This document shows positions 26,636 to 31,911 of a stretch of DNA of 31,911 nucleotides, piece by piece; the first letter of the stretch is position 1; every line of letters starts with the position of its first letter. This stretch comes from Gammaproteobacteria bacterium (lineage in GTDB: Bacteria; Pseudomonadota; Gammaproteobacteria; Diplorickettsiales; Diplorickettsiaceae), in the NCBI GenBank assembly GCA_013288455.1, contig JABDBU010000004.1, positions 1 through 31,911 of the forward strand. Direction: 5' to 3'. Position numbers and translations under genes: made by a program. The notes beneath the pieces were generated by a model, which had not been told where the DNA came from, did no database searches, and was given only the letters and a program-made list of their open reading frames with translations.

Positions 26636-26644
26636 TGTTATAAT
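26636..26644 (+). promoter_or_regulatory. Extended -10 promoter of rpmE
   Basis: TGTTATAAT, an exact extended -10 element (TGnTATAAT), lies 36 bp before the rpmE start. No good -35 is visible, as is common for extended -10 promoters. Confidence 0.6.
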
Positions 26645-26680
26645 ATGACCCGATTTGATTTTAGGAGGTATAAAAATTAT

Positions 26681-26935
26681 ATGCGGCCGAATATTCATCC
26701 GCCCTACGATGTAGTTGCAGTAACATGTAGCTGTGGAAATAGTTTTCAGATCCGCTCCAGCCTCGGTGAGCCAATGCTACACATTGAGGTCTGTTCTAGG
26801 TGTCACCCTTTTTATACAGGTAAACAAAAGATTGTCGACACCAGTGGACGGGTCGATAAATTTAAACGAAGGTATGGAAATCGTCCTGGCATGGCTTCCG
26901 TTGATGCGTCCAGCGATACGGCAGAGGTTACGTAG
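26681..26935 (+). CDS. rpmE: 50S ribosomal protein L31 (zinc-binding type)
   Basis: An 84-residue large-subunit protein. The start [20 protein letters not shown] and the [14 protein letters not shown] block are classic. The zinc ligands C16, C18, C38 and C41 are all present, so this is the zinc-containing (C+) form rather than the cysteine-less YkgM type. AGGAGG at 26663-26668, 12 bases before this ATG, decides the start; an ATG twelve codons upstream would put that site inside the gene. A 14-residue Ala/Ser-rich tail extends beyond the E. coli length. Confidence 0.95.
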   Translation: MRPNIHPPYDVVAVTCSCGNSFQIRSSLGEPMLHIEVCSRCHPFYTGKQKIVDTSGRVDKFKRRYGNRPGMASVDASSDTAEVT

Positions 26936-27039
26936 TTTTCGTCATTTGCAATTGTTTGACTTACCTTTCAAGCAAGTCCTTGGTTTGTTAACGAAGTTTA
27001 TCCAATTCACTGATCGCCATGAATAGTAGGGGTGAATTC

Positions 27040-28434
27040 ATGTCAAAAAAACGTATTAGCTTGTTTCCCTATCTAGTGTGTGGTTTGGGAGCGTTCTTTT
27101 ACTGTTACGAATATTTTTTGCGGATCTTGCCCAGCGTTATGGCGGAAGATTTGCTAAAAATGTTTAGCATCAGTGGCATGGCGTTTGGCAATTTAGTTGC
27201 CTTTTATTACTATGCGTACACGCCTATGCAGTTACCCGTAGGCATGATGATGGATCGATTTGGTCCTCGTAAATTGTTGGCCTTTGCTTCCTTGGCTTGT
27301 GCGATAGGGACCTATCTATTTTCCCATCATTACCTACCTACTGCACAACTAGGGCGTTTTTTAGTAGGGTTTGGTTCTGCCTTTGCCTTTGTTGGAGTGC
27401 TGAAACTTGCTTCCCTGTGGTTTCCTCCATCGCGTTTTGCATTGATTGCGGGCATAGCTACTTCTTTGGGCATGATAGGCGGCATGGTTGGGGACATCGT
27501 ATTAGCGAAGCTGGTAGTTGTTGTGGGTTTCAATGCAACGCTGTACCTAGCAGCGCTGGTGGGTATTGGTTTGACGGTGGTTATGTGGTGGGTCATACCG
27601 GAAACAAAGGTCGTGAAAACAACAGCGATGGTTTCCACTGCTGCTGCTGATTCTTCTAAATTGAATTACCGAGAGTTTTTTCAAGCTGTCTTTGCACTTT
27701 GTAGAAATCCCCAAATGTGGTTAATTGGCGTGATAGGGAATTTTTTGTATTTGTCACTGGCTGGTTTTGCAGAAATTTGGGGTATTCCTTTTCTAATACG
27801 TGTTTATGGCTTCTCGAATATTACCGCCGCGACAACCATTGCTTTCGTATTTTTAGGATGGGCTGTTGGTGGGCCGTTTGTAGGTTGGATATCGGATAAA
27901 ATCGGAAATCGGCGTCATCCTATTATAGGAGGTGCATTAGCAGGCGCAGCGATTTTTACGCTCATTATTTGCTTCCCAGCTGTGTCGAATCCGTATTTGA
28001 AATTTTTATTATTTATGGTAGGAGTTTGTAGTTCGGTGCAGGTGATTATTTTTCCCATTGCCAGAGAAATTAATGTGCACGCTCTATCTGGAACGGCCAT
28101 TGCGATGACTAATTTGTTGGTCATGATGAGCGGAGTGTTATCTCAGCCACTGATAGGAAAAGGATTAGATATGTTGACGGGTATTCACATAAGAGGAGAT
28201 CTCATGACTTTTTCGGCAAAAAGCTTTCAGCATGCGTTGATGGTCGTGCCAGTGGTATTCGTTTTGGCGGCGGCATTGGCATTTTTTGTCAAAGAGACGC
28301 GTGGTATCGTCAAGGATGAGCAACTCGATCCGCAAACGGCAGCAAACGAACTGTCCGCTGTAAACTCACTGGCTGTTGCAAAGATTGCTGCAAAAAATTC
28401 ACTCGGGGCGGTGATAGGTTCTGGGCCTCTCTAG
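27040..28434 (+). CDS. MFS transporter
   Basis: A 464-residue inner-membrane transporter of the major facilitator superfamily with about twelve helices. The loop 2-3 signature reads MMMDRFGPRKLL, and its second-half counterpart is GWISDKIGNRRHP. The first helix region (FYCYEYFLRILPSVMAEDL) and YYYAYTPMQLPVG resemble a clade common in Legionella and Coxiella; the substrate is unknown to me, with amino acids or organic anions as possibilities. The ATG at 27040 has AGGGG about eight bases upstream; an ATG seven codons earlier has no such site. Its final 36 bp overlap the opposing aminotransferase gene. Confidence 0.9.
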   Translation: MSKKRISLFPYLVCGLGAFFYCYEYFLRILPSVMAEDLLKMFSISGMAFGNLVAFYYYAYTPMQLPVGMMMDRFGPRKLLAFASLACAIGTYLFSHHYLPTAQLGRFLVGFGSAFAFVGVLKLASLWFPPSRFALIAGIATSLGMIGGMVGDIVLAKLVVVVGFNATLYLAALVGIGLTVVMWWVIPETKVVKTTAMVSTAAADSSKLNYREFFQAVFALCRNPQMWLIGVIGNFLYLSLAGFAEIWGIPFLIRVYGFSNITAATTIAFVFLGWAVGGPFVGWISDKIGNRRHPIIGGALAGAAIFTLIICFPAVSNPYLKFLLFMVGVCSSVQVIIFPIAREINVHALSGTAIAMTNLLVMMSGVLSQPLIGKGLDMLTGIHIRGDLMTFSAKSFQHALMVVPVVFVLAAALAFFVKETRGIVKDEQLDPQTAANELSAVNSLAVAKIAAKNSLGAVIGSGPL

Positions 28435-29619
28435 GTTGTTGAGTACTTCCTTTATACTAAATAGTGCTTTTTTTAATTCCACTAGGTCAATAGCAAACGA
28501 AAATCGCAGATGATCTGGTGCACCAAAAGCTGTGCCGGGGACCGTAGCAACGTTCGCTTTATCTAGCAAATAATCTGCGAGTGCATAGTCTGATGTAAAC
28601 GGTTTGCTTGTGCCGATAAAATTCGCAAAAGAAGGAAAGCAGTAGAAGGCACCTACAGCAGGCAGGCAGTTTACATCAGAGATGTCGTTCAGTGCTTGAA
28701 AAAGAAAATCGTGTCTTTTTTTGTATTCTGCATTCATGGTGCGCACACAGGTTTGATCGCCCGTAAGTGCGACTTGTGCTGCCACTTGAGCAATAGAGTT
28801 TGGATTGGAAGTGCTCTGTGACTGTATATTGCCCATGGCTTGTATGATTTCCTTGGGTCCTGCAGCGAAACCGATGCGCCAACCAGTCATTGCATAAGCC
28901 TTTGAACAGCCGTTCAGTACAATGGTTCTGTTAGTTAATTCAGGGCATACATTAACAATATTTGAAAAAGCTTGTTTCCCCCAATAGATAAGTTCATAGA
29001 TATCATCCGTGAGAATATATACCTGCGGATTCTTTAGCAAAATTTTTGAAAATTTCTGAAGTTCCTCACAGGTGTAAACCGCGCCTGTTGGGTTCGAAGG
29101 ACTGTTGAGGATGAGTAGACGCGTGCGAGGTGTAATGGCGGCGGCTAATTGTTCTGGTGTAATCTTTAAGCATTGCTCCATGTCTGTCGAAAGTATGACC
29201 GGTTTTGCTTCAGCCAGTAGCGCCATATCTGGATAGGAAACCCAATAGGGGGCAGGAATAATCACCTCATCTTGTGGGTTCAGGAGAGCTTGCATAAGAT
29301 TGTAGATACTTTGCTTGGCGCCATTAGAAACAATTATTTGTTCAGGTGAATAAGCGAGGTGATTTTCTTTTTTTAATTTATCAACAATAGCTTGCTTTAG
29401 GCTAGGGATACCGTCGACGGCGGTGTATTTGGTAAATCCATCAGATAATGCCTGACAAGCCGCTTGTTTAATGAATTCAGGCGTATCAAAATCAGGTTCA
29501 CCTACCGTGAGGTTGATAATAGGTTTGCCAGCAGCCTTTAAACGGTTGGCTGCAGCCGAAAGACTCAAAGTCGGTGATGGTTTTATCTGTAAAATACGAT
29601 GTGCAAGGACTATGGTCAT
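28399..29619 (-). CDS. aspC: Class I aspartate aminotransferase
   Basis: A 406-residue PLP enzyme of the Ib-type aspartate aminotransferase group, interconverting aspartate and oxaloacetate with glutamate/2-oxoglutarate. Visible: the N-terminal IKPSPTLSLSAAANRL and GEPDFDTP, N176 in SPSNPTGA, D205 and Y208 in LTDDIYELI, and the PLP-binding lysine K240 in SKAYAMTGWRIG. The substrate-binding arginine is expected in DHLRFSFA. The length is normal. No Shine-Dalgarno is visible upstream; that stretch reads CCACCTCCC. It is divergent from uvrB (102 bp between starts) and converges on the MFS gene with a 36-bp overlap. Other class I aminotransferase specificities (tyrosine, prephenate) are possible. 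Confidence 0.9.
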   Translation of the reverse strand: MTIVLAHRILQIKPSPTLSLSAAANRLKAAGKPIINLTVGEPDFDTPEFIKQAACQALSDGFTKYTAVDGIPSLKQAIVDKLKKENHLAYSPEQIIVSNGAKQSIYNLMQALLNPQDEVIIPAPYWVSYPDMALLAEAKPVILSTDMEQCLKITPEQLAAAITPRTRLLILNSPSNPTGAVYTCEELQKFSKILLKNPQVYILTDDIYELIYWGKQAFSNIVNVCPELTNRTIVLNGCSKAYAMTGWRIGFAAGPKEIIQAMGNIQSQSTSNPNSIAQVAAQVALTGDQTCVRTMNAEYKKRHDFLFQALNDISDVNCLPAVGAFYCFPSFANFIGTSKPFTSDYALADYLLDKANVATVPGTAFGAPDHLRFSFAIDLVELKKALFSIKEVLNNLERPRTYHRPE

Positions 29620-29721
29620 GGGAGGTGGTCAATCATTTTTTTATAGAGAACGCGCTAAAAGAATGTATGTTTAATAGGCAGCGATGCTATTATCTGCGAG
29701 AGATTCACAATTAGCAATCCT

Positions 29722-31731
29722 ATGGCACGGTCCTTTGCATTAGTTTCAAATTTCAGTCCAGCAGGTGATCAACCACAGGCGATCAAAGCGCTGAACAAGG
29801 GATTAAAGGCTGGCTTGATCCACCAAACGTTGCTTGGAGTAACGGGTTCTGGCAAAACATTCAGCGTTGCCCATGTGATACAAAAGAGCCAACGCCCGGC
29901 AATTATTTTAGCACCCAACAAAACATTAGCGGCACAATTATATGGTGAAATTCGTGCCTTTTTCCCAAATAATGCCGTGGAATATTTTGTTTCTTATTAC
30001 GATTATTATCAGCCAGAAGCGTATGTACCTACAACTGACACCTTCATCGAAAAAGATGCAGCTATCAACGAACACATCGAACAAATGCGTTTATCGGCAA
30101 CAAAATCTTTATTGGAACGTCGCGATGTCATTATTGTGGCGACTGTTTCTGCTATTTATGGCTTGGGTGATCCCAGCACCTATGCAGACATGATGATCCA
30201 TGTGCGTAGAGGTGATCATATCGATCAACGTTTCCTATTACGCCGTTTAGCAGAATTGCAATACATACGAAATGATAGTGATTTTTGTCGTGCAAGTTAT
30301 CGTGTACGCGGTGATATTATCGATATTTATCCAGCGGAATCTGCGAACGAAGCAATACGTATTGAATTACTTGACGATGAGATTGAACGGCTGAGTTATT
30401 TTGATCCACTCACTGGGGAGTTATTGCGGCGAGTGCCTCGTTTGACCATTTATCCAAAAACACACTATGTAACTCCTCGTTCGCGTATTTTGCAAACAGT
30501 GGAATTGATTAAAGTGGAATTACAAGAACGCATAGCCCAGCTGAATGCGCTAGGCAAATTCGTAGAGTGCCAGCGTTTGGAGCAGCGCACGCGATTTGAT
30601 ATCGAGATGCTGTTAGAGTTAGGCTATTGCAACGGAATAGAAAATTATTCTCGCTATTTATCAGGACGTGATCCCGGTCAGCCTCCTCCTACTTTATTGG
30701 ATTATTTGCCAAGAGATGGTTTAATGATCGTGGATGAATCGCATGTTACCGTACCGCAGCTTGGAGCTATGTATAAGGGCGATCGTTCCCGTAAGGAAAC
30801 CTTGGTTGCATACGGGTTTCGTTTACCTTCTGCGTTGGATAATAGGCCTCTAAGATTTCAGGAATTTTCTGATTTTACGCTACAGACAATTTATGTATCT
30901 GCAACACCAGGATCGTATGAATTGACGAACTCAGGGGCTGTTGTTGAGCAAGTAGTGAGACCTACCGGCCTGGTTGATCCAGCCATTGAAGTGCGTCCTG
31001 TAGAGATTCAAGTAGATGATTTGCTTTCTGAAATTCACAAACGTGTGGCATTGAAAGAACGGGTATTAGTTACCACACTCACCAAGCGATTGGCAGAAAA
31101 TTTAAGCGAATACTTTACTGAACAGGGTATCAAGGTTCGCTATTTACATTCGGATATCGATACTATCGAGCGCGTAGAGATCATTCGCGATCTGCGTTTA
31201 GGCCACCTGGATGTATTAGTTGGTATTAATTTATTGCGTGAAGGTTTAGATATACCAGAAGTCTCTTTAGTTGCGATATTGGATGCAGACAAAGAGGGTT
31301 TTTTACGTTCTGAACGTTCTTTAATACAGACCATTGGTCGGGCTGCGCGACATATTCACGGGATAGCTATTCTCTATGCAAATAAAATAACGGGTTCTAT
31401 GCAACGAGCAATAACAGAGACAGACCGGCGTCGCCGCAAGCAGCAAGCTTATAACAAAAAACACCATATCACTCCTAAAGGAATTGAAAAAGCAGTGCAC
31501 GACGTTTTGGAAGGTGCACGATCTGATGTTTCTACAAAAAAACACTATTTACTTAAAGTTGCTGAAGAGCAAGCTCACTATGATGCGGTAGCGCCAGCAG
31601 CGTTGATAAAAAAAATCAAACAACTGGAACGAGAAATGATGCGACATGCTAAAAATCTGAGATTTGAAGAGGCCACTAAGGTAAGGGATACGCTGAAGCT
31701 ACTGAAAGAAAAAATGATTGGGATTGATTAG
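29722..31731 (+). CDS. uvrB: Excinuclease ABC subunit B
   Basis: A 669-residue damage-verification helicase of nucleotide excision repair, which loads with UvrA and recruits UvrC. Walker [10 protein letters not shown] is at residues 39-47, and the damage-probing beta-hairpin [12 protein letters not shown] at 92-103. The DEAD-like MIVDESHV, the C-terminal helicase motif QTIGRAARH and the UVR domain ([22 protein letters not shown], near 630-660) are all in place. The length is typical. No LexA box (CTGT-N8-ACAG) could be found in the 102 bp upstream, so SOS control by the E. coli type operator is not evident. A terminator follows. Confidence 0.97.
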   Translation: MARSFALVSNFSPAGDQPQAIKALNKGLKAGLIHQTLLGVTGSGKTFSVAHVIQKSQRPAIILAPNKTLAAQLYGEIRAFFPNNAVEYFVSYYDYYQPEAYVPTTDTFIEKDAAINEHIEQMRLSATKSLLERRDVIIVATVSAIYGLGDPSTYADMMIHVRRGDHIDQRFLLRRLAELQYIRNDSDFCRASYRVRGDIIDIYPAESANEAIRIELLDDEIERLSYFDPLTGELLRRVPRLTIYPKTHYVTPRSRILQTVELIKVELQERIAQLNALGKFVECQRLEQRTRFDIEMLLELGYCNGIENYSRYLSGRDPGQPPPTLLDYLPRDGLMIVDESHVTVPQLGAMYKGDRSRKETLVAYGFRLPSALDNRPLRFQEFSDFTLQTIYVSATPGSYELTNSGAVVEQVVRPTGLVDPAIEVRPVEIQVDDLLSEIHKRVALKERVLVTTLTKRLAENLSEYFTEQGIKVRYLHSDIDTIERVEIIRDLRLGHLDVLVGINLLREGLDIPEVSLVAILDADKEGFLRSERSLIQTIGRAARHIHGIAILYANKITGSMQRAITETDRRRRKQQAYNKKHHITPKGIEKAVHDVLEGARSDVSTKKHYLLKVAEEQAHYDAVAPAALIKKIKQLEREMMRHAKNLRFEEATKVRDTLKLLKEKMIGID

Positions 31732-31737
31732 GCAGTT

Positions 31738-31766
31738 GCATCCCCAAAACAGGGATGTTATTTTTT
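31738..31766 (+). terminator. Rho-independent terminator of uvrB
   Basis: Stem CATCCC / GGGATG (6 bp plus a G-T pair) around a 7-base loop, followed by TTATTTTTT. It begins 7 bp after the uvrB stop and separates it from the tRNA gene. Confidence 0.75.
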
Positions 31767-31786
31767 CTCCCTTAAGTCGTAACTGC

Positions 31787-31861
31787 AGGCACGTAGCTCA
31801 GTGGTAGAGCACCACCTTGACATGGTGGTGGTCGGTGGTTCGATCCCACTCGTGCCTACCA
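31787..31861 (+). tRNA. tRNA-Val (anticodon GAC)
   Basis: Complete cloverleaf. The acceptor stem AGGCACG pairs with CGTGCCT, the D arm is GCTCAGTGGTAGAGC, and the anticodon stem CCACC/GGTGG encloses the loop TTGACAT with anticodon GAC at 31819-31821. The T loop is TTCGATC. The discriminator is A and CCA is encoded at 31859-31861. It decodes GUC and GUU. The outermost T-stem pair is G-T. Confidence 0.95.
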
Positions 31862-31876
31862 AACATTTTGTACTCT

Positions 31877-31911
31877 ATGCTTGTTATTACCGTGCCAGAT
31901 GGAACAAAGTT
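31877..31911 (+). CDS. thrS: Threonyl-tRNA synthetase, start only (cut by window edge)
   Basis: An ATG 15 bp after the tRNA opens MLVITVPDGTK, which fits the conserved ThrRS N-terminus (E. coli MPVITLPDGSQ). Only 11 codons are in the window. A tRNA gene directly before thrS is plausible context. The identification rests on this short match and could be tested on the next few hundred bases. Confidence 0.7.
   Translation, partial: MLVITVPDGTK

Noticed and set aside
29620..29721. Search for a LexA box controlling uvrB.
   Set aside because: No CTGT-N8-ACAG pattern or near match was found between the divergent starts.

Overview
The window looks like the chromosome of a gammaproteobacterium of the order Legionellales, most plausibly a host-associated relative of Rickettsiella, Diplorickettsia or Coxiella. 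This is inferred from the protein sequences (gammaproteobacterial Fis, ParC, UvrB and DsbD), the moderate AT-richness, a huge eukaryote-like ankyrin protein and a membrane protein with an effector-like tail. No taxonomic marker was searched.

Layout from left to right: a RecD2-type helicase on the minus strand; about 740 bp of non-coding DNA holding degraded ISAs1-like transposase pieces bracketed by a 29-bp perfect direct repeat; a 10-kb gene on the plus strand for a 3363-residue toxin-like ankyrin protein; a minus-strand cluster accB-accC-hemA (fatty acid and heme precursors); a plus-strand multi-pass membrane protein of unknown function; a minus-strand pair fis and a PbgA/LapC/YejM-like sulfatase-fold membrane protein; dsbD (plus); an EamA transporter and parC (minus, one transcript); a PagL-like lipid A deacylase (minus); rpmE (plus); an MFS transporter (plus); an aspartate aminotransferase (minus); uvrB (plus); tRNA-Val(GAC); and the first codons of thrS at the right edge.

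Most of the window is housekeeping. It covers DNA repair and topology (recD2, parC, uvrB), translation (rpmE, tRNA-Val, thrS), envelope redox and lipid A/LPS biology (dsbD, pbgA-like, pagL), lipid and tetrapyrrole synthesis, and transport. The accessory part is the interval 2.2-13 kb: a decayed insertion sequence next to the giant protein.

The most interesting object is the giant protein. By eye it has an N-terminal domain resembling YopT/papain-type effector domains but lacking the catalytic Cys and His, 27 ankyrin repeats with a recently amplified core, a furin-type RVKR site, a hydrophobic glycine/alanine-rich segment resembling a pore-forming region, RTX-like glycine/aspartate motifs, an isolated HELSH motif, a second basic furin-type cluster, and a short C-terminal segment reminiscent of latrotoxin C-terminal domains. 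This resembles the latrotoxin-like and large-toxin mosaics known from Wolbachia phage WO and Rickettsiella, but I could not run a profile or structure search. Apart from the ankyrin repeats, the domain names are inference.
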